The notes under the pieces: generated by a model
Told to the model about the DNA's origin: nothing
Seen by the model: the letters and a program-made list of their open reading frames with translations, nothing else
Databases searched by the model: none
Origin: CAYPNF01 sp964411985
GTDB lineage: Bacteria; Verrucomicrobiota; Verrucomicrobiia; Limisphaerales; J093
Direction: 5' to 3'
Length of the DNA stretch: 64,000 bases
Assembly: GCA_964411985.1 (NCBI GenBank)
Contig: CAYPNF010000032.1
Location: forward strand, 34,251 to 98,250
Position numbers and translations under genes: made by a program
Shown: positions 40,517 through 48,637 of the stretch, in pieces
Numbering within the stretch: position 1 is the first letter of the stretch
Layout of the letters: every line of letters begins with the position of its first letter

Positions 40517-42511
40517 ATGAAAACCAGCAACAACGAGGTCCGGATAGGGTTCTACGTGTGCCATTGTGGTGCGAACATTGCCAGCACGGTGGATGTGGAG
40601 GCGGTTATGAAGTACGTTGCCAAGCTTCCCAACGTCAAGCTGTCCCGGGACTACAAATACATGTGTTCCGATCCCGGGCAGGAACTGATTGGGCAGGATA
40701 TCAGGGAGCATAAGTTGAACCGCATCGTCGTTTCGGCGTGTTCCCCGCTGTTGCACGAGCATACCTTCCGGACGGCGACCGAGAAGGCGGGCCTGAACCC
40801 GTTCTACTTCCATATGGTGAACATTCGCGAGCACAACTCATGGGTGCACCAGGATCGGAAGGAGGCGACGAAGAAGGCCATTGCCCTTGCGAGGGCTGCG
40901 GTGGAGCGGGTGGTCCATCACAAGCCGCTGAATGTGAGTCGGGTTTCGATTCATCCCGATGTCCTGGTGGTGGGTGGAGGGATTGCGGGCATCCACGCTG
41001 CGTTGACGCTGGCCAATGCGGGGAAGAAGGTCTATCTGGTGGAAAGGGATCCCACCATCGGCGGACACATGGCACGCTTTGACAAGACCTTCCCCACACT
41101 CGATTGCGCGGCCTGTATCCTGACCCCCAAGATGTCCGCGGTAAAGTCGCATCCCAATATCACCCTTTGGGCGTACGCGGAGGTCACCAAGGTGGATGGT
41201 TTCGTCGGCAATTACCAGGTGAGCGTGAAGCACAAGCCGCGCTACATCAATGAAGAGCTGTGTGTGGGGTGCCAGGAATGTATTCCTGCCTGTGTCTATA
41301 AACAACCGAAGTTCGAGGACGAGTTCAACCAAGGGTTGGGGAAGCGGAAGCCCATCTACATCCCGTTCCCCCAAGCCACACCTCAGCTTGTCTTGATCGA
41401 TCCGGAGACCTGTTTGAATTTGAAGACCGGCAAATGCAAGAAGAGCTGTGTCGAGGCCTGCGCTGACCGGATGGCGATCGATTTCAATCAGAAGGAGACC
41501 TTCGACGAGATCAAGGTGGGGACGATCATCGTCTCGACCGGTTTCCAGGTTTTCGACGCCCGCCGACTCGCACAGTACGGATATGGCACGTACCCCAACG
41601 TCTACACCTCCTTGGAGGTGGAGCGGTTGGTGAACACCTCGGGGCCGACCGCCGGGGAGGTGACCCTGCGTACGGGCGGGCATCCCAAGTCGGTCGCTTT
41701 CATTCTGTGTGTGGGGTCGCGCGACGAAAAGACGAACCGTTGGTGCTCGCGTACCTGCTGCATGCATTCGATGAAGCTGGCGCAGTTGATTCGAGAGCAT
41801 ACGGACGCGAAGGTCACGGTCTTCTACCTCGACATCCGGGCTCCAGGAAAAGGCTGCGAGGAATTCTACGACAAATCCCTGCGCGATGGGATCCAGTTCA
41901 TTCGCGGGCGAGTCGCGGAGGTGACCGATTGGGCGGTGACTCCGGAAGAAGAGGGCAAGTTGGTGATCCGTGCGGAGGATACCCTTGCTGGTTTTGTGCG
42001 CCGTGTTCCGGTGGACATGGTGGTGTTGGCTGCGGGGATGGAGCCTCACAAGGATTCCCAGGATGTCCGGCGCCTGTTCAACATGAGCTGTGGCACGGAG
42101 GGCTTCTTCCTGGAGCGGCATCCCAAGCTAGCGCCGGTCAGCACGTTTACCGAGGGCATTTTCATCGCGGGCGCGTGTCAGGGGCCTAAAGACATTCCGG
42201 ACACCGTTGCGCAGGCCGGTGCGGCCGCTGCCGAGTGCATGGCCCTGATCGATAGGGGGTTTGTGGAGCAGGAACCGAACACCGCCTACGTGCAGGCGGA
42301 CGACTGTTCTGGTTGCAAGTCTTGCATCCCTCTCTGTCCCTATACAGCGATCCTGTTCGACGAAGAGCGCAAGAAGGCGCATATCAACGAGGCTCTCTGC
42401 AAGGGGTGTGGAACGTGTGTGGCATCCTGCCCTTCCGGATCCATCGGCCAGAATCTGTTTGAGGACAGCGAAATCTTTAGCGAAATCCAAGGCATTCTCT
42501 CTTATGAATAG
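40517..42511 (+). CDS. hdrA: Heterodisulfide reductase-like flavoprotein HdrA
   Basis: A 664-residue FAD protein with several [4Fe-4S] clusters. The N-terminus carries YVCHCGANIAS. The FAD-binding Rossmann motif GGGIAGIHAALTLANAGK lies at ~153-170, followed by FPTLDCAACILTPKM. Ferredoxin-type clusters appear at ~255 (CVGCQECIPAC), ~304-320 (CKKSCVEAC) and near the C-terminus (CSGCKSCIPLCP, CKGCGTCVASCP). HdrA is the flavin bifurcation site of the Hdr-Mvh complex. The internal ATG was chosen because the upstream frame is non-coding. Its stop overlaps mvhD (ATGAATAG). Confidence 0.95.
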   Translation: MKTSNNEVRIGFYVCHCGANIASTVDVEAVMKYVAKLPNVKLSRDYKYMCSDPGQELIGQDIREHKLNRIVVSACSPLLHEHTFRTATEKAGLNPFYFHMVNIREHNSWVHQDRKEATKKAIALARAAVERVVHHKPLNVSRVSIHPDVLVVGGGIAGIHAALTLANAGKKVYLVERDPTIGGHMARFDKTFPTLDCAACILTPKMSAVKSHPNITLWAYAEVTKVDGFVGNYQVSVKHKPRYINEELCVGCQECIPACVYKQPKFEDEFNQGLGKRKPIYIPFPQATPQLVLIDPETCLNLKTGKCKKSCVEACADRMAIDFNQKETFDEIKVGTIIVSTGFQVFDARRLAQYGYGTYPNVYTSLEVERLVNTSGPTAGEVTLRTGGHPKSVAFILCVGSRDEKTNRWCSRTCCMHSMKLAQLIREHTDAKVTVFYLDIRAPGKGCEEFYDKSLRDGIQFIRGRVAEVTDWAVTPEEEGKLVIRAEDTLAGFVRRVPVDMVVLAAGMEPHKDSQDVRRLFNMSCGTEGFFLERHPKLAPVSTFTEGIFIAGACQGPKDIPDTVAQAGAAAAECMALIDRGFVEQEPNTAYVQADDCSGCKSCIPLCPYTAILFDEERKKAHINEALCKGCGTCVASCPSGSIGQNLFEDSEIFSEIQGILSYE

Positions 42512-43013
42512 TCCATGGTCGCCACGTATTGTGGCCTTCTTCTGTAATTGGTGTACCTATACGGCTGCGGATCTGGCGGGGGTTTCGCGCATGAAATACG
42601 CGCCGAACGTGAGGGTCATTCGCCTGATGTGTTCAGGGCGGGTCGATCCGCAATTCATCCTGGATGCTTTTGCCAAGGGTGCCGACGGTGTGTTGATTGG
42701 CGGTTGCCATCCGGGGGACTGCCATTACGTCGAGGGCAACTACAAGATGCTCCGCCGTTTTCGCCTGCTCAAACGCATGCTGGCCGATCTGGGAATCGCC
42801 GACCACCGGCTACGCCTGGAGTGGATCTCGGCAGCGGAAGGGGATAAAGTGCGATCGGTGATCAACGAGATGGTAGAACAGATCCAGAAGTTGGGTCCGC
42901 TCGATATGCCGAAGCGGTTTGGGGAATGGGATGAGGAGATGGCGAAGTTCGAGGAAGAAATCCAGAAGAAAGAGGAAGCAACGGCGGAGAAACCGGAGGT
43001 GGCCCATGTCTAA
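42504..43013 (+). CDS. mvhD: Hydrogenase iron-sulfur subunit MvhD
   Basis: A 169-residue [2Fe-2S] protein with WSPRIVAFFCNWCTYTAADL, then NVRVIRLMCSGRVDPQFILD and GVLIGGCHPGDCHYVEGNYK, typical of the delta subunit that connects hydrogenase to HdrA. The C-terminus is a charged helix (WDEEMAKFEEEIQKKEE). Its ATG overlaps the stop of hdrA by eight bases, and its stop overlaps the start of mvhG (ATGTCTAA), so the three are cotranslated. Confidence 0.95.
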   Translation: MNSPWSPRIVAFFCNWCTYTAADLAGVSRMKYAPNVRVIRLMCSGRVDPQFILDAFAKGADGVLIGGCHPGDCHYVEGNYKMLRRFRLLKRMLADLGIADHRLRLEWISAAEGDKVRSVINEMVEQIQKLGPLDMPKRFGEWDEEMAKFEEEIQKKEEATAEKPEVAHV

Positions 43014-43973
43014 ACCGAAACTTGGCATTTATTGGTGCGCTTCCTGTGGCGGGTGTGAAGAAGCAGTCGTCGATCTGGCTGAAGACATCCTTGCCGTGGT
43101 GGAGGCCGTGGACATTGTTCTTTGGCCAGTGGCCATGGACTTCAAGAAACACCATGTGGAGGCGCTCGCGGATAAGTCGATCACCGCCACTTTGCTGAAC
43201 GGCGCCATACGATCCTCCGAGCAGGAGGAGATGGCGCATCTGCTCCGCCGCAAGAGCCAGTATCTGGTGGCCTACGGAAGCTGCGCGGTGGGCGGGGGCA
43301 TTCCCGCGCTCGCCAATCTCTACAGCCGCGAGCAGATCATGCGCTACGTCTATGAGGAAGCCCCCACCGTGGTCAATGAACGCAAGGTGCGTCCTCAACT
43401 GAAGGTGGAGGAAGCGGGGCGTGAGGTTCACCTTCCAGAGCTGAGAAACGTGGTTCGAACCTGGATCAGGTGGTGGATGTCGACTACTACATCCCGGGAT
43501 GTCCGCCCACACCGAACATCACCCAGGCCGCGATCACGGTGATTCTCTCCGGCAATCTCCCTCCCAAGGGATCTGTCCTGGCTCCCGATGTGGCTCTTTG
43601 CGACGAGTGTCCGAGGAAGCCGACCAAGCCGACCTCGATGAATTTCGCGGAGTTCAAAAGGCCTCATATGACCCTGCTGGATGCGGAGGTTTGTTTCCTG
43701 GCGCAGGGGGTGGTCTGCATGGGGCCCTCCACACGCAGCGGATGCGGGTCACAATGTACGAAAGGGAATATGCCCTGCACTGGCTGTTTTGGTGGGACTA
43801 ACCGGGTCGTGGACCAGGGGGCCAAGATGCTCTCCTCGATCTGTGCGAACCTGGAGCCGAAGCAGGTTGGGGACATTGACAAACTGTTGGTGGGGATCCC
43901 GGACCCGGTGGGCACGTTCTACCGCTATGGATTGGCTAACAGCCTCCTCCGGAGGCGAGTGGATTTGCATTAG
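43006..43973 (+). CDS. mvhG: [NiFe]-hydrogenase small subunit MvhG, split by a frameshift
   Basis: The 5' part (from 43006) encodes WCASCGGCEEAVVDL, the proximal cluster CxxC, and GSCAVGGGIPALANL. After about codon 151 the frame changes: the continuing frame, whose ORF begins at 43470, reads VDVDYYIPGCPPTPNIT, CDECPRKP and CTKGNMPCTGCFGG, ending at 43973. Between them the sequence cgaacctgg lacks one base that would restore VRT-LDQ. All cluster-ligand cysteines are present across the two parts, so the protein was functional before the deletion. It may be a sequencing or assembly error, or a recent loss of function. Confidence 0.85.
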
Positions 43974-43987
43974 AGGAAAGGTACGAC

Positions 43988-45517
43988 ATGGATTCGAACA
44001 CCCAACAAGCCTGGAACGAAGGGGCTCAGCGGGCTGCTGCAGCCTACCAGACCAACCGCCGCCGCTATACGATCGATCCCATTACCCGTCTGGAGGGGCA
44101 TGGCAAGATCGACATCTTCCTGGACGATAAGGGCGATGTGGAACGGGCTTATCTCCAGGTGCCTGAACTGCGTGGCTTTGAAGTTTTCAGTATTGGACGG
44201 CCTGCGGAGGATATGCCCCAGATTACGAGCCGCATCTGTGGAGTGTGCCCGACTGCGCATCACATGGCAGCCACCAAGGCATTGGATGATCTCTACAAGG
44301 TGGAGGTTCCTCCTGCGGCGCGGAAGATTCGCGAGGTGGTTTACAACGCCTTCATGCTGGAGGACCACGCGCTGCACGTATACGTGCTGGGTGGGCCTGA
44401 CTTCATCGTCGGACCCGATGCGCCTCCCGAGCAGAGGAACATTGTTGGAGTGATCCAGAAAGTAGGCTTGGAAGTGGGGAAGAAGGTGATTGGGATGCGT
44501 CGCGAGTTGCGCCAAATCATCAGCTACTTTGGGGGGAAAGTGGTTCATCCCGTATTCGGCCTTCCGGGCGGGGTTTCCAAGGGTTTGGACCCTGCTGATC
44601 TGCCACGGCTCAAGCAGATTGCCAAGGACGGGCTCGAGTTTGCCCTGTTCACGAAGCAGGTGTTCCAGGACATCGTCTTGAAGAACCCCGACTACGTGAA
44701 GATGATCACCAGCGACGACTACACCCACCGGACTTATTACATGGGCATGGTGGACGAGAAGAACCGAGTCAACTTCTACGATGGAATGCTCCGGATCGTG
44801 GATCCTACTGGCAAGGAGTACGCGAAGTTCCCGGCAAACCAGTACAAGGATTTCGTGGCGGAACACGTCGAACCTTGGTCCTACATGAAGTTTTGTTACC
44901 TGAAGCCGCTTGGCTGGACTGGTTTCGAGGAGGGGACCAAGCATAGCATCTATGCGGTGGCGCCGCTGGCCAGGTTGAATGCTGCGGATGCAATGGCCAC
45001 GCCCGAAGCCCAGAAGGCGCGCGAGGAGTATTTTTCGACTCTTGGTGGTCGGCCCGTTCATCACACCTTGGCGAACCACTGGGCACGGGTAGTGGAGATG
45101 ATCCAGGCTGGAGAACGCCTGGTGGAACTGCTGAACGATCCCGAGATTACCAGCAAGCACATCCGGTTGATTCCGACTCAGAAACCTTCAGTGGGCTATG
45201 GAGTGGTAGAAGCCCCACGCGGCACCCTCTACCATCACTATGAGACTGACGAGAACGGGATCATCCGGCGCGCGAACATGATCGTGGCCACCCAAAACAA
45301 TGCGGCCCGCATTGCGATGAGTGTGGAAAAGGCTGCCAAACGCTTGATCAAGAAGGGGTCGGTATCCGAAGGTCTTCTGAATCGGGTGGAGATGGCCTTC
45401 CGTGCCTACGATCCGTGCCTGGGTTGTGCAACGCATGCCTTTACAGGGGAATCCCCTCTGGTTTTACGTATTCATGATGCGCAGAGGCAACTTCTCCAAG
45501 AGATCGCTCGACCCTGA
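43988..45517 (+). CDS. mvhA: [NiFe]-hydrogenase large subunit MvhA
   Basis: A 509-residue subunit with the active site. The N-terminal nickel-ligand motif RICGVCPTAHH appears at ~80-90 and the C-terminal one, DPCLGCATH, at ~476-484. The ~25 residues after ATH (AFTGESPLVLRIHDAQRQ and onward) would be cut off by a maturation protease. The signature RLEGHGKIDIFLDDKG follows the start. It belongs to the soluble cytoplasmic group 3 hydrogenases (Mvh type) that deliver electrons to Hdr. The ATG is 15 bases after mvhG; the maturation protease gene follows 3 bases later. Confidence 0.96.
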   Translation: MDSNTQQAWNEGAQRAAAAYQTNRRRYTIDPITRLEGHGKIDIFLDDKGDVERAYLQVPELRGFEVFSIGRPAEDMPQITSRICGVCPTAHHMAATKALDDLYKVEVPPAARKIREVVYNAFMLEDHALHVYVLGGPDFIVGPDAPPEQRNIVGVIQKVGLEVGKKVIGMRRELRQIISYFGGKVVHPVFGLPGGVSKGLDPADLPRLKQIAKDGLEFALFTKQVFQDIVLKNPDYVKMITSDDYTHRTYYMGMVDEKNRVNFYDGMLRIVDPTGKEYAKFPANQYKDFVAEHVEPWSYMKFCYLKPLGWTGFEEGTKHSIYAVAPLARLNAADAMATPEAQKAREEYFSTLGGRPVHHTLANHWARVVEMIQAGERLVELLNDPEITSKHIRLIPTQKPSVGYGVVEAPRGTLYHHYETDENGIIRRANMIVATQNNAARIAMSVEKAAKRLIKKGSVSEGLLNRVEMAFRAYDPCLGCATHAFTGESPLVLRIHDAQRQLLQEIARP

Positions 45518-45519
45518 AG

Positions 45520-46110
45520 GTGCTCCGTGATAGTCTCTGGGCATCGAATACAACTCAGAGACGCGTGGCAATCGAACCTAACCAGCCGAGCAAACGTTAC
45601 GGCACTCACCCACAGGCGAGTAGTGCCGTTCTGGTGTTGGGTTTAGGCAACGAATTGCTAAGTGATCAGGCAGTCGGATTGATCGCTCTCCGTCGACTGC
45701 GGGAGGAGGGGGAGTGTCCCCCGTGGCTGCATTTTGCCGAATGCCAGGAGGTAGCTCTGTCACTCTTGGACCTTGTTGCTGGTTATCAGGGACTTGTGGT
45801 GGTGGATTCGATCCAGACCGGCAGGGCAGGACCGGGATTTGTGCATGAGTTTCGGGTGGATGATTCCGTCTCGTTTGCCGTGTTCTCGCCTCATTTTGTG
45901 GGGATCGGGGAGATGTTGGCTTTGGGAAAGGAACTTGGGATGACCCTACCCACCGAGGTGAGGATCATCGCCATCGAGGTTTTGGATCCCTGCACGATGA
46001 GCGGGCACCTCAGTGCAAAGGTGCAAGCGGGAATTGACGCTGCGGTTCGCAAGATGATGCAGTGTGCCTCCGAGGTTCTGGCTGCCGTTCGCACTCAGTC
46101 GGTCCAATGA
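45520..46110 (+). CDS. Hydrogenase maturation protease (HybD/HoxW family)
   Basis: A 196-residue protein with the maturation-endopeptidase pattern: VLVLGLGNELLSDQAVGLIA at ~37-56 and GLVVVDSIQTGRAGPG, with a C-terminal HLSAKVQAGIDAAV. It cleaves the C-terminal peptide of the nickel-loaded large subunit after the CxxC-H/R motif, consistent with mvhA directly upstream. The GTG at 45520 overlaps nothing but follows the mvhA stop by 2 bases; GTG at 45567 is an alternative that removes 16 poorly conserved residues. Confidence 0.9.
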   Translation: MLRDSLWASNTTQRRVAIEPNQPSKRYGTHPQASSAVLVLGLGNELLSDQAVGLIALRRLREEGECPPWLHFAECQEVALSLLDLVAGYQGLVVVDSIQTGRAGPGFVHEFRVDDSVSFAVFSPHFVGIGEMLALGKELGMTLPTEVRIIAIEVLDPCTMSGHLSAKVQAGIDAAVRKMMQCASEVLAAVRTQSVQ

Positions 46111-46390
46111 GAGGATGCCGCGTCGAAGTGTACGGGCCCTTCTAGTCAATCCAGAGGTTAGGCTCCGCAGCCTCCAGTCCCCGAGGCTGGGGGGAGGGTA
46201 GAGTGCTGGAGGTGCACAAATGGGCCTCTTTTTCTTCTTATCTTGTTCTTAATTAGGTAATTATACCGTCTATTGGGTTGAGGTTCCCTTTAGGTTCTGT
46301 CCATGGTTCCGGCAGCGTGCTGAAATCTGGACTTCCAAGGGCAGTTCAGTTTTGCCAGAGTCTTTTCAACGAAATTTGACGAAACGATCT

Positions 46391-48634
46391 ATGGAAAATC
46401 CTTCGACTTCGGCAATGCTTGCCGCACTCCAGACTCTGCCGGGCGACGATGTCCGGCAAATCATGTGGCGGTTTGCCGAGCGATACGACCTGGCCATGCT
46501 GGTGCAGTCTTCACGCGCGGTGGCGCGAGGTCCCGTGGCCCGCTTGGTGGCGGAGGGAGCGCGTAACAGCCACGAGTGGACCGCGCAGAAAGCACAATTG
46601 CTGGGGGTTTTTGATGAAAGCGGCATTACCGCGGCTTTCATGGAGCCTCAGCACGGCGGTTTTATCGATGGCCCTAAGAACCTTGCTTTGGCTCTGGTCG
46701 CGTTTGAGCTTTCCTGGGTGGATGCCGGGGCGGCCACCTGTAGCCTGGCCAGCAACCTTGGCCTGGCTCCAATCCACGAGCGAGGCACCCCAGAGCAGAG
46801 TGAATACTACATGAGCCGTTGCACTCCGGCAAAGCCAGGGGAGGACCGCAAGACTTGGAGAGCGGCTTTCGCGCTCACGGAGCCGATCCCTTATGTGGGG
46901 GTGGAGACCGGGATGCTGGGCGGCAAGGTACGGGTGGTGGAATGGGAAGCGGGCAAGGAACCGATCCTGCAGGTGGACAAGCGGGGCCGGTTCATCACCA
47001 ACATGGCCTTCGCCAACGTCGTCACGGCGGCGGTGGATTCTGCGGATCCACGTATCAAAGGTACCTGCATGGTGATCCTGGAGGACTCGGATCCCGGGGT
47101 CTTCGACAAGGGCGTTCCGACTCGGAAGCTCGTGCATCAGCTTTCCTCCACTCGCGACCCGGTGTTCAGTCTCAAGGTGCCCGCCAGTCGCATTGTGGGC
47201 GGGTACACCGTGAAAGACGGTGTCATCGTTCCGAAGTACAGCCACGGCGATATCATTGAAGCGGTATTTCGGAGGACGAGGGTGACGGTGGGGCTCATGA
47301 CCGCCGCCAAACTTTTGTCCGCTGTGGAGCCCATTATCCGCTACCAGCGCACCCGTTTCCGTGGAGGCGAGAGCGGGGCTCCGGGGTCTCCTCGGTATGA
47401 TTTGGGTCTGCAGCAGAAGGAGGATGTGCTGCAACGGTTGGTGGACGTGTGGGCCACTGGAGAGGCGAGCGCATCCCTCGGATTTGCGGCTGCCCGGCTC
47501 TTCGACGAACTTGACCCGCTTGAACGAGAGAAAGACAAGGCCTTCGCCTCTCAAAATATTGTGGGTACCAGGGCGAATCTTAAAGCCTTGGCGAAGAGCC
47601 AGGGCCTGGCTGAGGAGTACCTGGCGCTTATGGCCAAACCCGAGCCGCAGCGCGACTCGGTGCGACAGCAGGCGTTGGAAGCGGACCCCTTGGTGCGCTT
47701 TGTCCTCTTAGATTCCCTCGCGAATGTTTTCTGCCCGGCCTGCAAATTGTGGAACACCGGACATGGGGCCACCACCATGCGCGAAGCGGTCAGTCTGATG
47801 GGAGGTTACGGTGTCACGGAAGATTGTCCGGGCTTTCTCGGGCACAAGTGGATGGATGCCCAGTTGGAGGCGACCTATGAAGGGCCTGAGGCCGTTCAGC
47901 GCCGTCAGTTGTCGGTCACGATGACCCATGGTTTGTTCCTCGCGCAGTTCCGCCAATGGATCGCCGACTTGCGCGCTTTGGCGTCCGAACAACCCGGAAC
48001 CGGAGCCTGCACCTTGGCGTCCGCGATGCAACTCTGGCTCTGGACCCTCGAGCATCTGCAGACTGCGGTGGATGCCGATGGTGCCAAGCTCTATCACGGA
48101 ACCCGCCATGGAGTGACCTTTCCTCTGGCGGACGCCCTTTGCTGGCTGTTGGCGGCCCGTTCGATGATTTTGGACGTGCAGGAATTGAAGCAGAAAGGGC
48201 CTGGCAATCCTGCCATGGCTGAGGGTCTGGAGGGATTAGTCGGTTTCTACACCGACCTGTGTCACGTGCAGTGCGCTCGTGCCGCGGGTGAGGTGGGGAG
48301 AATCACCGCCGAACTGGTGTACGGATACCGACGCCATCCCGCTTGGGATTCGGCCAGTTGCGGTGCTTGTTACAGCACCGAGGATCTTGACGTTCTGGAA
48401 GGGGTGATTCCTGGCATCGCTGGTTCCGCTCCGTCCGGTACGGACATTACCGAGGCAGGGAAAGCACATCCATTGAAGGCAGGCCCCTGTGTGTGCACCA
48501 CCGGGCTCGAGGCTTTCGTTCGCCAGCGGTCGAAGCTGGACAGTTGCCTGACGGGCTCGCGGTTGGCGAAAGACCGGGCCGCAGAGGCGCTCACGAAAGT
48601 CATGATTCCCGAGGCTCTCGACTACCCTGTCTAG
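46391..48634 (+). CDS. Long acyl-CoA dehydrogenase-like flavoprotein
   Basis: A 747-residue protein with the acyl-CoA dehydrogenase layout: an N-terminal helical domain (WRFAERYDLAMLVQSSRAVA), a beta domain (RAAFALTEPIPYVGVETGM) and the C-terminal helical part (RTRVTVGLMTAAKLLSAVEP, then GATTMREAVSLMGGYGVTED). Beyond the usual ~400-residue core it has a C-terminal extension of ~170 residues with a Cys-rich region (SCGACYSTEDLD, AGPCVCTTG). It is adjacent to an ETF-quinone-oxidoreductase-like gene, its probable electron acceptor route. Start ATG 46391 chosen; 13 residues more are open upstream. Confidence 0.85.
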   Translation: MENPSTSAMLAALQTLPGDDVRQIMWRFAERYDLAMLVQSSRAVARGPVARLVAEGARNSHEWTAQKAQLLGVFDESGITAAFMEPQHGGFIDGPKNLALALVAFELSWVDAGAATCSLASNLGLAPIHERGTPEQSEYYMSRCTPAKPGEDRKTWRAAFALTEPIPYVGVETGMLGGKVRVVEWEAGKEPILQVDKRGRFITNMAFANVVTAAVDSADPRIKGTCMVILEDSDPGVFDKGVPTRKLVHQLSSTRDPVFSLKVPASRIVGGYTVKDGVIVPKYSHGDIIEAVFRRTRVTVGLMTAAKLLSAVEPIIRYQRTRFRGGESGAPGSPRYDLGLQQKEDVLQRLVDVWATGEASASLGFAAARLFDELDPLEREKDKAFASQNIVGTRANLKALAKSQGLAEEYLALMAKPEPQRDSVRQQALEADPLVRFVLLDSLANVFCPACKLWNTGHGATTMREAVSLMGGYGVTEDCPGFLGHKWMDAQLEATYEGPEAVQRRQLSVTMTHGLFLAQFRQWIADLRALASEQPGTGACTLASAMQLWLWTLEHLQTAVDADGAKLYHGTRHGVTFPLADALCWLLAARSMILDVQELKQKGPGNPAMAEGLEGLVGFYTDLCHVQCARAAGEVGRITAELVYGYRRHPAWDSASCGACYSTEDLDVLEGVIPGIAGSAPSGTDITEAGKAHPLKAGPCVCTTGLEAFVRQRSKLDSCLTGSRLAKDRAAEALTKVMIPEALDYPV

Positions 48635-48637
48635 CGC

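Noticed and set aside
40838..42121. 427-codon open frame on the minus strand inside hdrA
   Set aside because: It is the antisense shadow of a confidently identified gene, with His/Arg/Leu-rich, family-less sequence.
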